A stretch of DNA of 64,000 bases from NCBI GenBank assembly GCA_048268485.1, contig JBLWVL010000003.1, forward strand, positions 81,877 to 145,876. The letters run 5' to 3'. Both the position numbers and the translations under genes were made by a program. Source of the stretch: Oceanospirillum sp048268485 (lineage in GTDB: Bacteria > Pseudomonadota > Gammaproteobacteria > Pseudomonadales > Halomonadaceae). Positions within the stretch are counted from its first letter, which is position 1, and every line of letters begins with the position of its first letter. The notes under the pieces were generated by a model. That model was given only the letters and a program-made list of their open reading frames with translations, searched no databases and had not been told where the DNA came from. Below, one piece after another: positions 19,244 to 28,665 of the stretch.

Positions 19244-19289
19244 TAAAAAAATTCTGCCCGCATAGTAACATGTACTTATGCGGGCAGAA
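19244..19289 (-). terminator. Strong terminator between the M23 peptidase gene and secA
   Basis: Perfect 13-bp stem TTCTGCCCGCATA/TATGCGGGCAGAA (19252-19264 and 19277-19289). On the minus strand it is followed by seven T residues and a further T-rich stretch. It lies just past the peptidase stop codon, so secA needs its own promoter in the 50 bases that remain before its ATG or within this element. Confidence 0.92.
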
Positions 19290-19305
19290 ATGATTCAAAC
19301 GGGGT

Positions 19306-20235
19306 TTATCGACTTGCGCGATAAATAAACTTGGCGGGATCCATAGGGCGCCCCCTGTGCCTCACCTCGTAATGGACATGGGGGCCAGTAGATCGTCCAC
19401 TACTTCCCATCAAAGAAAGCACCTGTCCTTTACTCACAATATCACCGGGCTTAACAAGGGCTTTCTTGTTGTGGGCATAACGTGTGGTATAGCCGTCACC
19501 GTGATCCACCTCAACCAGTAAGCCATACCCATATCGAGGACCAGCCCAGGTTACTACACCTGCCGCCACAGCGATTACATCAGACCCATCCTTACCTGCA
19601 AAATCGACGCCTTCATGCCAGGCTATACGTCCAGTAAAGGGGTCAGTACGCTTACCATATTTCGATGACAACCAGCCTTTCTTAATGGGGCGACCTGCAA
19701 TAAAAACATCATCCTGAATTTTACGACTGCCCAATAAAGACTCGATAACCTGAAGTTGCTGCTCACGATCATCAATCGTTCTGGCAAGCTCATCAATCGT
19801 CGACACAAAGTCATCAACTTCAACACTCACACCCATTTCCATCGCCTCAGGCCCACCAACAGGAGGGGCGCGATCAAAATCAAACTCACCTTCTTCAAGA
19901 TCTGCGATATGGGTCAGACGTTTACCCAAAGCATCAAGCCGAACCAGGCGCGCCTGCAACTCAGCAATACGTACTGTTAACGCATCCAACTGCTCCTGAG
20001 AATTGCGGCGCAGCACATCAATGTCTTCTTTTTGTTTACGAATATCCTGCAGCCATTCCTGAGCAGACTCTTCTGTCAATAAAGGAGATTCATTATTCAA
20101 CGTCATGTAAAGACCGACACCACCAACTGACAGAGGTGCCAAAATGAATACCGTTAAAAAAACGCCTACCATCCAACCTGGGATGTGTAGGTTTTTTGAC
20201 GCTGAATGGCTATCATTGAAAATTACGATATTCAT
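19306..20235 (-). CDS. M23 family metallopeptidase (LytM domain), membrane-anchored
   Basis: Probable periplasmic peptidoglycan endopeptidase or a LytM-type amidase activator. One N-terminal membrane helix (about residues 19-43) anchors it. A coiled coil follows (about 60-115, with a second near 140-170). The C-terminal LytM domain keeps the zinc ligands: HEGVDFAG (His and Asp) and the HxH in GPHVHYEV, so it should be catalytically active. The protein is 309 residues. Its place between secA and lpxC matches the Pseudomonas order. It is divergent from dciA. Confidence 0.9.
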   Translation of the reverse strand: MNIVIFNDSHSASKNLHIPGWMVGVFLTVFILAPLSVGGVGLYMTLNNESPLLTEESAQEWLQDIRKQKEDIDVLRRNSQEQLDALTVRIAELQARLVRLDALGKRLTHIADLEEGEFDFDRAPPVGGPEAMEMGVSVEVDDFVSTIDELARTIDDREQQLQVIESLLGSRKIQDDVFIAGRPIKKGWLSSKYGKRTDPFTGRIAWHEGVDFAGKDGSDVIAVAAGVVTWAGPRYGYGLLVEVDHGDGYTTRYAHNKKALVKPGDIVSKGQVLSLMGSSGRSTGPHVHYEVRHRGRPMDPAKFIYRASR

Positions 20236-20304
20236 TAAACAAACCTTTTGCTATTTCCGTATACAAAATACTTATTACCCAACCTATTATTACAGGCACA
20301 GTAT

Positions 20305-20763
20305 ATGCGATCACACCGCTCGACAAAACGCCTTAATGAGATTATTAACAAAGAAAACACCTTACTCGCCAAGCTGTTTCACAAAGCTGAGGTTCTGCAA
20401 CAATTAGATACAGAGATATCATCAATATTACCATCCACCATGCAGGGCAAAGCTAAAGTGGCAAATATAAGCCGGAGCGAAATCATTATACATATCACCT
20501 CCGCAGCATTGTTGACCCGCCTCAGATTACAGCAAAGATTGTTAATGCAGAAGATAAACCAACACTATACCTGGGCCAAAATAGAGAAAGTAACGATTAA
20601 AGTTCGCCCTGAAAGCATTACAAAGGATGCCCCCCTTATAGACAAACCTCATCGCTCAGAAAAAATAGCAGCTGATGTCACTATCGCAGCAGAAAAATGC
20701 AGTGATCCGGAGCTACAGAAAAGCCTGTCAAGACTGGCAAAACATATTCGCCAACCCGATTAA
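20305..20763 (+). CDS. dciA: DciA-type helicase loader (DUF721)
   Basis: DUF721 protein related to DciA, the ancestral loader of the replicative helicase DnaB in bacteria that lack DnaC. The N-terminal 100 residues fit the KH-like domain: LLAKLFHKAEVLQQLDTEIS and a central LLTRLRLQQRLLMQKI. A charged C-terminal tail follows. The length of 152 residues is typical. The ATG at 20305 is preferred because the family begins near this point; an upstream ATG at 20248 would add a hydrophobic segment overlapping the divergent promoter region. The SD is weak. Its position beside the M23 gene and lpxC is conserved in Pseudomonas. Confidence 0.8.
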   Translation: MRSHRSTKRLNEIINKENTLLAKLFHKAEVLQQLDTEISSILPSTMQGKAKVANISRSEIIIHITSAALLTRLRLQQRLLMQKINQHYTWAKIEKVTIKVRPESITKDAPLIDKPHRSEKIAADVTIAAEKCSDPELQKSLSRLAKHIRQPD

Positions 20764-20783
20764 CCCGCAATAAATCGGAGACA

Positions 20784-20809
20784 TAAAAAAACCTCCCAAA
20801 CAGGAGGTT
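20784..20809 (-). terminator. Terminator after lpxC
   Basis: Stem AACCTCC/GGAGGTT (20790-20796, 20803-20809) with a six-base loop, followed on the minus strand by a run of T residues. It lies 22 bases past the lpxC stop and marks the end of the dcw/lpxC transcript. On the plus strand the tail is poorer, so it may also stop dciA only weakly. Confidence 0.85.
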
Positions 20810-20830
20810 CTTTAAAAACCTGGAAACATA

Positions 20831-21742
20831 TCAGCCTGCCGCTGCTGGCTTCATATATGAAATAGGAGATGCTTCAGCCTCATCAAAAGTTATCACATCA
20901 TAGCAGTCTTCATGCTGAAGCAGCTCACGCAGCAACTTATTGTTTAATCCATGGCCTGATTTAACACCTTTAAACTCTCCGACCAAGCCATAGCCCAGCA
21001 GGTAAAGATCACCAATAGCATCAAGTACTTTATGGCGAACAAACTCATCTTCATACCGCAAGCCATCCTCATTGAGGATGCTGTATTCATCGACAACAAT
21101 AGCATTGTCCATGCTGCCACCAAGGGCTAAATTTTTCGAGCGAAGGAACTCAATATCCTGCATAAACCCGAATGTACGGGCCCGACTCACCTCTTTAACA
21201 AAAGAGGTACTCGAAAAATCAATAGATATTTTCTGACGCTGAGATGCAAAAACAGGATGATCAAAGTCGATAGCAAAAGAAACCTTAAAACCATCGTAGG
21301 GCAGGAAGGATGCGCTCTTATCACCGTCTTCAACAACAATAGATTTATTAATCCGGATAAACTTTTTAGCAGCCTCCTGCTCCTGAATCCCCGCAGACTG
21401 GACCAAAAAGACAAAAGGCCCTGAACTACCATCCATAATAGGAACTTCAGGCGCGCTTACTTCAACATAAAGATTATCAATCCCCAAACCCGCCAAGGCG
21501 GACAACAGATGCTCAACGGTACCGACTTTGACATCACCCTGGGAAATTGTCGTGGACATGGTTGTCTCACTGACATTAGTCGCTGTAGCCTTAATTTCGA
21601 CTACCGGGTCAAGATCAGTACGTCGAAAAACGATACCGGTATCGACAGCAGCCGGACGCAGGGTTAAGTACACTTTCTCACCAGAGTGAAGACCAACACC
21701 TGTTGCTCGAATTGTATTCTTGAGGGTCCGCTGTTTTATCAT
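20831..21742 (-). CDS. lpxC: UDP-3-O-acyl-N-acetylglucosamine deacetylase LpxC
   Basis: Zinc-dependent deacetylase for the committed step of lipid A synthesis. Zinc ligands are His78 (in GTVEHLLSA) and His237 and Asp241 (in RHKVLDAIGDL). The numbering matches the Pseudomonas enzyme. The protein has 303 residues. It lies downstream of ftsZ, as in E. coli and Pseudomonas, with a 132-base gap holding AT-rich hairpins. The C-terminus ends in small hydrophobic residues (SYMKPAAAG); in E. coli the C-terminal tail is a degradation signal for FtsH, and whether that applies here is unknown. Confidence 0.98.
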   Translation of the reverse strand: MIKQRTLKNTIRATGVGLHSGEKVYLTLRPAAVDTGIVFRRTDLDPVVEIKATATNVSETTMSTTISQGDVKVGTVEHLLSALAGLGIDNLYVEVSAPEVPIMDGSSGPFVFLVQSAGIQEQEAAKKFIRINKSIVVEDGDKSASFLPYDGFKVSFAIDFDHPVFASQRQKISIDFSSTSFVKEVSRARTFGFMQDIEFLRSKNLALGGSMDNAIVVDEYSILNEDGLRYEDEFVRHKVLDAIGDLYLLGYGLVGEFKGVKSGHGLNNKLLRELLQHEDCYDVITFDEAEASPISYMKPAAAG

Positions 21743-21845
21743 GACTATATCTTTTATCTTTTGGGTAGGAATTAACCGTATCTTAACAGATACGTAGTAA
21801 AAGCCACCACCAAGTTTATTGCATTTTTACAGATGTTTCGTTTGG

Positions 21846-21880
21846 GATTAATTAAAATTAAGAGACATTCTTAATTAATC
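21846..21880. repeat. AT-rich inverted repeats at the ftsZ-lpxC junction
   Basis: GATTAATTAA (21846-21855) and TTAATTAATC (21871-21880) are exact reverse complements around 15 bases; the right arm includes the ftsZ stop codon. A competing hairpin AATTAAGA/TCTTAATT with a five-base loop lies inside it, so two mutually exclusive folds are possible. Neither has a GC-rich stem or U tract, which argues against a normal terminator. Confidence 0.5.
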
Positions 21881-23053
21881 AGCCTGACGACGTAAAAAGG
21901 CAGGAATATCCAGATAATCCATATCCGATTTATTTTCAGCTTGCTTCTTAACTACAGCAGCATCTTGCTCTTTACGATTAATCGCGGGTTGCCTGTCAAG
22001 CTTCGTATAATCAACCGGTGCCGCCGATGTTTGAGCCTTCGCAGTAGTCGTGGCAGCAGCCACAGGCTTAGGAGCTTGAGTAGCTCGATCCTGCTCGAGC
22101 CCGGCAGCAACAACGGTCACCTTAACTTCATCGTTACTGTCCATTTCAGGATCAATGGAAGTACCAATAACAACAGTCGAGTGCTCCGAAGAAAACTCGT
22201 CCAGCAAGTCACCTACTGCGGTAAACTCGCCAATAGAGAAGTCTGAGCCGGCTGAAATATTCACCAAAATACCGCGAGCATCCCGCAAATCAATATCTTC
22301 CAGCAGAGGGCTCCGAATCGCTTTTTCTGTCGCTTCAATCGCTCTGTTTTCACCGCTGGAGGTTCCTGTCCCCATCATTGCCATGCCTTTTTCTGACATA
22401 ACCGTACGCACATCAGCGAAATCGACGTTGATCATGCCTGGTCGGGTAATCAGATCTGCAATGCCCTGCACCGCGCCGAGAAGCACATTATTGGCCTCAC
22501 CAAAAGCCTGCAACAAGCTGGTGTTTTTACCCAGTGCAGTCAGGAGCTTCTCATTTGGAATAGTAATCAAAGAATCCACATGTTCAGAAAGCGCCTGAAT
22601 TCCCTGATCGGCGATCGCCATACGCTTACGGCCCTCAAAAGGGAAAGGCTTAGTTACAACAGCAACAGTCAGAATACCCAGTTCCCGAGCAACCTCTGCA
22701 ATGACCGGAGCACCACCTGTACCTGTGCCCCCTCCCATTCCTGCCGCGATAAACACCATATCTGAGCCATTCAGAAGTTCCGCGATACGCTCACGATCTT
22801 CAAGAGCAGCCTGGCGGCCAACCTCAGGATTAGCTCCCGCCCCCAAACCTTTCGTCAACTCACTGCCCAGCTGAAGAATGCTTTTAGCTTCAACTTTTTT
22901 CAATGCCTGCGCATCGGTATTGGCAACAATAAAGTCAACACCTTCGACGTTGTGACGAAGCATATGGGTAACAGCATTACCACCACCACCACCGACACCA
23001 ACAACTTTGATGACAGCATTGGCGTTTGCTGCATTATCTAAAATCTCAAACAT
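21875..23053 (-). CDS. ftsZ: Cell division GTPase FtsZ
   Basis: Tubulin homologue that forms the Z-ring at midcell. The tubulin signature GGGTGTGGAP is at residues 107-116, and the N-terminal nucleotide loop reads GVGGGGGNAV. A linker of about 60 residues rich in alanine, threonine and glutamine follows the globular domain. The conserved C-terminal peptide DYLDIPAFLRRQAD binds FtsA and ZipA. The protein has 392 residues. It follows ftsA by 36 bases. Identification is certain. Confidence 0.99.
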   Translation of the reverse strand: MFEILDNAANANAVIKVVGVGGGGGNAVTHMLRHNVEGVDFIVANTDAQALKKVEAKSILQLGSELTKGLGAGANPEVGRQAALEDRERIAELLNGSDMVFIAAGMGGGTGTGGAPVIAEVARELGILTVAVVTKPFPFEGRKRMAIADQGIQALSEHVDSLITIPNEKLLTALGKNTSLLQAFGEANNVLLGAVQGIADLITRPGMINVDFADVRTVMSEKGMAMMGTGTSSGENRAIEATEKAIRSPLLEDIDLRDARGILVNISAGSDFSIGEFTAVGDLLDEFSSEHSTVVIGTSIDPEMDSNDEVKVTVVAAGLEQDRATQAPKPVAAATTTAKAQTSAAPVDYTKLDRQPAINRKEQDAAVVKKQAENKSDMDYLDIPAFLRRQAD

Positions 23054-23089
23054 GTTTCAGTCTCCTCAAACGCACTTAACGCAGCTCAA

Positions 23090-24361
23090 TCAGAAGTTAC
23101 CCTTGAACCAGCCTTTGACCTTATCAACGATGCTCATATCATCAGCCTGCCCGGGGGACTGCTCTTCTATATAGGCCACACGGGAGTTTGACGTCACCCC
23201 CGTATTCTCCAATCCATAGACTAACAACCCGACACCCGTCGAATAAATAGGATTTCCAACAACATCGGACAACCCCTTAATGTTACTTGGCGACGCAATT
23301 CGGACTTGCATATGGAAAATTTCCTCAGCAAGCTGAACAACACCTTCCATTTTTGAAGTTCCGCCAGTCAGCACGATTCCAGCAGGGATCAGATCTTCAA
23401 AGCCACTTCGGCGTATCTCGTCAAGAACCAGTGTAAAAAGCTCTTCATAACGAGGCTCAACAACTTCCGCTAATCGTTGCCGTGACAACTCCTGCGGAGG
23501 ACGCTCCCCTACACTAGGCACCTGGAATACATGCTCTTCACTCGCCAGCTGCGTTAATGCACATGCATATTTTATTTTGATCTCTTCCGCATTCTGTGTC
23601 GGGGTACGCAATGCCATCGCAATATCATTGGTAACCTGATCACCCGCAATCGGAATAACAGAGGTGTGCTTAATGGCACCTTCTGTAAATATAGCGATAT
23701 CTGTCGTACCACCGCCAATATCGACCAGACAAACACCCAACTCACGCTCATCTTCATTCAGTACAGCATAACTGGAAGCAAGCTGCTCCAGAATGACGCC
23801 ATCCACTTCAAGACCACAACGACCAACACACTTCACAATATTCTGAATAGCATTAACGGCGGCGGTGACTAAATGAACCTGAACTTTAATTTCACGGCCA
23901 GACATGCCGAGGGGTTCTTTAATACCTTCATGGAGATCAATTGTATATTCCTGGGGAATAACATGAATGATCTCCTGGTCTGTAGTGATGCGTGATGTCG
24001 CTTTTTCCCGGGCAGAGCTAACCACCCGATCGATATCATCTTCTGTTACTTCTCTGTTTGAGGTCGTTGCAACACCGTCTGAGTTCATACTACGTATATG
24101 ACTGCCGGCAATGCCAACATAAACAGAGTGGATATTACAGCCAGCCATCAGCTCAGCTTCTTCGATTGCACGCTGGATAGAAAGGACCGTGGACTCGATG
24201 TTGATAACGACACCTTTTTTCAGCCCCCGGGAAGGATGTGACCCTATACCTACAATCTCTACCTCACCATCTGCTGTCCTATGGCCAACGATGGCAACAA
24301 TTTTTGATGTTCCGATATCGAGCCCGACAACCATGTTGTTGTTCGTCATATTTGCAGCCAT
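23090..24361 (-). CDS. ftsA: Cell division protein FtsA
   Basis: Actin-like ATPase that tethers FtsZ to the membrane and recruits late division proteins. The phosphate-1 motif GLDIGTSKIVAIVG starts at residue 14, and the phosphate-2 motif reads LVDIGGGTTDIAIFTEG. The C-terminal amphipathic membrane helix is IVDKVKGWFKGNF. The protein has 423 residues. The first ATG is kept because it gives the same N-terminal length as E. coli FtsA. It is followed by ftsZ in the same operon. Confidence 0.98.
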   Translation of the reverse strand: MAANMTNNNMVVGLDIGTSKIVAIVGHRTADGEVEIVGIGSHPSRGLKKGVVINIESTVLSIQRAIEEAELMAGCNIHSVYVGIAGSHIRSMNSDGVATTSNREVTEDDIDRVVSSAREKATSRITTDQEIIHVIPQEYTIDLHEGIKEPLGMSGREIKVQVHLVTAAVNAIQNIVKCVGRCGLEVDGVILEQLASSYAVLNEDERELGVCLVDIGGGTTDIAIFTEGAIKHTSVIPIAGDQVTNDIAMALRTPTQNAEEIKIKYACALTQLASEEHVFQVPSVGERPPQELSRQRLAEVVEPRYEELFTLVLDEIRRSGFEDLIPAGIVLTGGTSKMEGVVQLAEEIFHMQVRIASPSNIKGLSDVVGNPIYSTGVGLLVYGLENTGVTSNSRVAYIEEQSPGQADDMSIVDKVKGWFKGNF

Positions 24362-24445
24362 AAGCCGGGCATTCTCCTCAACGCGTCAACGTAAACCGTA
24401 AAATACAAACTAAAAAATCCAAGGCTCTGCCGTAGATTATAAATT

Positions 24446-25144
24446 CTATTGCACCCATTCAACAGAAAAACCGTTCGGATAGCGAAGATCAATCAACCTG
24501 ACATCACTCCAACGGTCTTTAAGGCTTGAGTACACCGCCCCAATCCTGCCAATACGCTCTGTCGTTTGCTCTTTGCCAACTAATAACCACGGACCACCCT
24601 CAAGATGAACAGACCAAGCCCCGTGCTTAGCAACAGAAACGACATCAATACTTAGCCCAAGAGGCTTAACACGTGCAGATAAAGCGCGATAAAAATCCCA
24701 AACTCTCTTTCCGGATCCCTTAGGGCCCGCAAGTTTTGGTAGTGCTTCATGATCGACACGATCTGCAGGGAAAAAGGCGACTAGGTTAGAGTCAAGAAAG
24801 CCATTTTGCAACCAGTTTGCAACAGGTTTTTTTTCCGTGACAGCAACTTCAATTTGCTCAGGCCATACCCGGCTGACCTGGGCCTTCGCAACCCAGGGTA
24901 AGCTTTCAACGCCTTCTTTTACTTCATTAAGATCTGATGCCAAAAAACCAACCGATAAAGTCTCAGCCAGAACATACTGCAGGCGCTTTTTATCTACATG
25001 TTCAATAGAACCCACTACCCGGACACCGTCAACCGGCCAATAAAGTAAAGGCCGCACTCCTTTGAGTGCCGCCACAAGTAAAACAAAAACTCCAGTTAAT
25101 ACAAGAGGGTTTAACCAATTGATACGCCCCGGCAAACTAAACAC
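24446..25144 (-). CDS. ftsQ: Cell division protein FtsQ
   Basis: Bitopic inner-membrane protein that links early and late divisome components through FtsB and FtsL. A short cytoplasmic tail and one membrane helix (about residues 12-32) precede a POTRA domain (VDGVRVVGSIEHVDKKRLQ) and the FtsQ beta domain. The protein has 232 residues, slightly shorter than E. coli (276). It lies 29 bases after ddl and 84 bases before ftsA. Family assignment rests on the POTRA pattern and the fixed gene order. Confidence 0.94.
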   Translation of the reverse strand: MFSLPGRINWLNPLVLTGVFVLLVAALKGVRPLLYWPVDGVRVVGSIEHVDKKRLQYVLAETLSVGFLASDLNEVKEGVESLPWVAKAQVSRVWPEQIEVAVTEKKPVANWLQNGFLDSNLVAFFPADRVDHEALPKLAGPKGSGKRVWDFYRALSARVKPLGLSIDVVSVAKHGAWSVHLEGGPWLLVGKEQTTERIGRIGAVYSSLKDRWSDVRLIDLRYPNGFSVEWVQ

Positions 25145-25173
25145 ACAACCTCCACCCGAAAAACCGAGTCTGT

Positions 25174-26121
25174 TTAAAAGTCATAGCGTTGCTTCGCAGC
25201 CTGAATTATTGCCAGCACCAGCTCAGGAAAACTGTACCCTTTTGCCTGAGCAGCCATAGGTACAAGGCTATGATCTGTCATCCCTGGTAACGTATTAACC
25301 TCTAATAATTGAGGTTCATTTTTTTCATTCAGCATCAGGTCAACACGCCCCCAGTCCTGACACCCCACGGCATTAAAGGCTTTAAGTGAAAGAGCCTGAA
25401 TCCGCTCCTCCTCTTCGCGAGAAAGGCCACAAGGCAGAAGATAGCGAGTGTCATTCACCAGATACTTGGCTTCATAATCATAGAACTGGTGATTAGTTTC
25501 TAATCCGATGACCGGCAAAGCCTCCCCGTCAAGAATGGTCACGGTAAACTCTTTACCCGTTACCCACTGCTCAACAAAGACGGAACTATCAAGATCAGCT
25601 GCTTTAGCGACAGCCTCCTCCAACTGATCCAGACGATCCACTTTAGACATACCGATACTGGAGCCTTCATGAACAGGCTTGACCATAAGCGGCATACCAC
25701 CCAGTGTCCGCCAAACTGCCTCCAAATCTGTGGAAGCATCAACCCAACAATACCCCGGCGTAGGCAGGCCGAGTGTCTGCCAAACCTGTTTGGTCTTCAG
25801 TTTATCCATTGCAAGGGCAGAGCCCAAAACACCACTACCAGTATAGGGGATCCCCAGGCACTCAAGTAACCCCTGTATCGTACCATCCTCACCACCACGT
25901 CCATGCAGGGCAAGAAATGCGATATCAAAATCAGCCTGCTGCAATAAGGGTAACCAATCACCGCTGTGATTAATATCAATACCGACAACATCAATTTCTA
26001 CTGTTTTCAGTGCCGCAATCACAGCTTGGCCACTTTTCAGGGATACGTCGCGCTCGGCTGAGGTTCCACCATACAAAACAGCCACACGCAGAGGGGCTCC
26101 CGGGCTTTGAAACTCACTCAT
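25174..26121 (-). CDS. ddlB: D-alanine--D-alanine ligase
   Basis: ATP-grasp enzyme that makes the D-Ala-D-Ala dipeptide for MurF. Conserved elements are VLYGGTSAERDVSLKSG, LHGRGGEDGTIQGLLE, KPVHEGSSIGMSKV and the metal-binding LLEVNTLPGMTDHSLVP. The protein has 315 residues. The ATG at 26121 has AAGGAG seven bases upstream; a GTG one codon earlier is possible. The start overlaps the end of murC by 8 bases, so translation is coupled. Confidence 0.98.
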   Translation of the reverse strand: MSEFQSPGAPLRVAVLYGGTSAERDVSLKSGQAVIAALKTVEIDVVGIDINHSGDWLPLLQQADFDIAFLALHGRGGEDGTIQGLLECLGIPYTGSGVLGSALAMDKLKTKQVWQTLGLPTPGYCWVDASTDLEAVWRTLGGMPLMVKPVHEGSSIGMSKVDRLDQLEEAVAKAADLDSSVFVEQWVTGKEFTVTILDGEALPVIGLETNHQFYDYEAKYLVNDTRYLLPCGLSREEEERIQALSLKAFNAVGCQDWGRVDLMLNEKNEPQLLEVNTLPGMTDHSLVPMAAQAKGYSFPELVLAIIQAAKQRYDF

Positions 26122-27553
26122 CACCGAACTCCTTCAATCCCTCAGTACTCAGGTTTGTTGCCAGGCCACCGATATCACCTGCCCCCTGCAGAAGTAAAAT
26201 ATCGCCATCCTGCAAAACTGATCTGAGCACTGATTTAAGCTCCGATTTCTCTGGAATAAAAATAGGTTCAACCTGGCCCCTTTCACGGATACTGCGACTC
26301 AGTGAACGCCCCTCTGCACCAGGAATTACTTCCTCACCGGCTGCATAAACCTCCATCAGCAGTAGCTTATCTACCCCCGAAAGCACCTGAACAAAATCTT
26401 CGTACAGATCCCTCGTGCGGCTATATCGATGGGGCTGATAGACCATCACTAAGCGCTTATCAGGCCAACCACTGCGTACCGCTTTAATCGTGGCTTCTAC
26501 TTCTGTTGGATGATGACCATAATCGTCCACCAGCATCGCCAGTCCTTTTTCATGCTCTAACTGACCAAGAATCTGAAAACGGCGCCCTACACCATCAAAG
26601 CGTGCTAAACCGGCAACAATCGCTTCATCACTTACCCCTTCATCCGTCGCAACAACAATAGTAGCCAGCGCATTCAGAGCATTATGTTGACCCGGCATAT
26701 TCAGGGTAATATCAAGATCCGCATGCCCATCAGGACGAATCGCTGTAAAGCTAATTTTCTGCCCCTGCTGAGTAAAGTTGGCAATTCGATAATCCGCATC
26801 ATGGCTAAAGCCGTAAGTAAGTATCGGACGACTTATCTGAGAAATCAGCTCACGTACAACGGGGTCATCAACACAGATAACAGCCAGTCCATAGAAAGGC
26901 AGATTATGCAGAAAATCGATAAACGTCTGTTTCAGCTTACTGAAATCACCGCCATAAGTAGACATATGGTCAGCATCAATATTAGTAACAATTGCCACCA
27001 TAGGCTGAAGATGCAGGAAAGAAGCATCACTCTCATCGGCTTCAGCCACCAAGTATCGGCTTTCCCCCAGCCGGGCATTGCTACCAGCACTGTTTAAACG
27101 CCCACCAATTACAAATGTCGGATCAAGCTCACCTTCCGCCAAAACAGTAGCCATCAGACTGGTTGTGGTAGTTTTACCATGAGTACCAGCCACAGCAATA
27201 CCATGACGAAAGCGCATCAGTTCCGCCAACATCTCGGCACGGCGGACAATCGGTATACGTCGCTGCACGGCATAAGCAATTTCAGGGTTATCTGTGTTGA
27301 TCGCTGTTGAAACCACAATCACATCTGCGCCATAGACATTGGTTTCGTCGTGCCCGATAAATACTTCAGCACCCAAGTCCAGTAAGCGCTGCACACTGGC
27401 AGACTTCTTCAGATCAGAACCGGAAATAGAATACCCCTGATTAAGAAGGACTTCGGCGATTCCACACATACCAACGCCGCCGATACCAACAAAATGAATC
27501 CGACGAATGCGGCGCATTTCAGGGACTTGATAACCCACTTTTTCTTCAGCCAA
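26114..27553 (-). CDS. murC: UDP-N-acetylmuramate--L-alanine ligase MurC
   Basis: Adds L-alanine to UDP-MurNAc, the first amino acid of the stem peptide. Key segments are IHFVGIGGVGMCGIAEVLL, the ATP loop AGTHGKTTTTSL, EADESDASFL and DDYGHHPTEV. The start is uncertain: the TTG at 27553, overlapping the murG stop by 8 bases with GGAG just upstream, gives 479 residues. The ATG at 27517 (MRRIRRIHF) would give 467, and the Pseudomonas protein has about 11 residues before that methionine. Extending further upstream would only translate murG sequence in another frame. Confidence 0.96.
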   Translation of the reverse strand: MAEEKVGYQVPEMRRIRRIHFVGIGGVGMCGIAEVLLNQGYSISGSDLKKSASVQRLLDLGAEVFIGHDETNVYGADVIVVSTAINTDNPEIAYAVQRRIPIVRRAEMLAELMRFRHGIAVAGTHGKTTTTSLMATVLAEGELDPTFVIGGRLNSAGSNARLGESRYLVAEADESDASFLHLQPMVAIVTNIDADHMSTYGGDFSKLKQTFIDFLHNLPFYGLAVICVDDPVVRELISQISRPILTYGFSHDADYRIANFTQQGQKISFTAIRPDGHADLDITLNMPGQHNALNALATIVVATDEGVSDEAIVAGLARFDGVGRRFQILGQLEHEKGLAMLVDDYGHHPTEVEATIKAVRSGWPDKRLVMVYQPHRYSRTRDLYEDFVQVLSGVDKLLLMEVYAAGEEVIPGAEGRSLSRSIRERGQVEPIFIPEKSELKSVLRSVLQDGDILLLQGAGDIGGLATNLSTEGLKEFGDE

Positions 27554-28649
27554 AACGCTTCTCCAAACACCCTTGAACGACCGCTTCCGTTGCCAGTGGT
27601 CGCGCAACACGACGAGCATTCTTACCCATCGTTATAATTTTTTCAGGATCACTGACCAGATCTCTGAGCACATTAGACAGATGATCAGCATCCATCTCTT
27701 TTTGAGGCAGCAGAATACCTGCATCCGCTTCAACTAAAAAGCGTGCATTCGCCGTCTGATGATCATCAACCGCAATAGGCAAAGGAACCAGCACAGAGGC
27801 ACGACCTGCAGCTGCCAACTCAGATACAGTCAGAGCTCCTGCCCGACAAATAACTAAATCAGCCCAATCGAAAGCCTTGGTCATGTCATCAATAAACTCC
27901 TGCGCGCGGGCAGCGACTTTAAAGTGCTGGTAGTTTTTTTCCGTCATCTCAAGCTTGCCTTTACCCGTCTGATGCCAGATGTCAGGGCGCACTTCAGGTT
28001 GTATTTTTGATAACGCCTCCGGCAACCTTTCGTTAAACACCTGCGCCCCTAGACTCCCCCCTATAACCAGGATATTTATTGGTAGCGGGTGCAGGGTCTT
28101 CTCAGGGAGAGCCAACAGGCTCTCACGAACAGGGTTACCGGTTACAATAGCACCTACTTTCTCATCAAATGCACCGGGGAAAGCCGCAAAGGTTTGCCGT
28201 GCCACTTTCGAAAGCCAGCGATTGGTCATACCGGCTACGGCATTTTGTTCATGGATAAAAACAGGAATACCCAGAATCCGGGCTGCAATACCTCCCGGAC
28301 CACTGGCAAAACCACCTAAGCCCACAACAAAATCCGGTTTAAAACGACGCAAAATAACAAGAGCCTGCTTAACGGCGTTAAGGACCAAAAAAGGGGCCAT
28401 CAGTTTTCGCAGCAACCCCTTACCCCTCAACCCCACAACATCGATGTGATTTAAGGCGATACCTGCCGCCGGAACCAGTCGGTTCTCAATACCCTGAGGA
28501 CTCCCCAGCCATTCAACCTGCAAACCTTCAGCCATAAAGCGTTCCGCAAGAGACAAGGCAGGAATAACATGGCCACCAGTGCCACCAGCCATCAGCATCA
28601 CTTTTTTACCCGCGTAACGACCTGTTTCAATAGCCATAGCAGTAGGCAC
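27546..28649 (-). CDS. murG: UDP-GlcNAc transferase MurG (lipid II synthase)
   Basis: Peripheral membrane glycosyltransferase that adds GlcNAc to lipid I to make lipid II. The N-terminal G-loop MLMAGGTGGHVIPALS and the later GGSLGAQVFNERL and CRAGALTVSELAAAGRASVLVP are family signatures. The GTG at 28649 is proposed because GGGAG lies six bases upstream, just after the ftsW stop. An ATG at 28637 is also possible. Longer starts reach into ftsW and lack a good SD. With the GTG start the protein has 367 residues, near the usual 355. Confidence 0.95.
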   Translation of the reverse strand: MPTAMAIETGRYAGKKVMLMAGGTGGHVIPALSLAERFMAEGLQVEWLGSPQGIENRLVPAAGIALNHIDVVGLRGKGLLRKLMAPFLVLNAVKQALVILRRFKPDFVVGLGGFASGPGGIAARILGIPVFIHEQNAVAGMTNRWLSKVARQTFAAFPGAFDEKVGAIVTGNPVRESLLALPEKTLHPLPINILVIGGSLGAQVFNERLPEALSKIQPEVRPDIWHQTGKGKLEMTEKNYQHFKVAARAQEFIDDMTKAFDWADLVICRAGALTVSELAAAGRASVLVPLPIAVDDHQTANARFLVEADAGILLPQKEMDADHLSNVLRDLVSDPEKIITMGKNARRVARPLATEAVVQGCLEKRFG

Positions 28650-28665
28650 TGAATGCTCCCGATCT

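Noticed and set aside
24340..24390. Leader ORF with GAGGAG before ftsA
   Set aside because: An eight-codon frame ends in a TGA overlapping an internal ATG of ftsA, but the SD is only one base from its ATG. The first ftsA ATG fits family length better.
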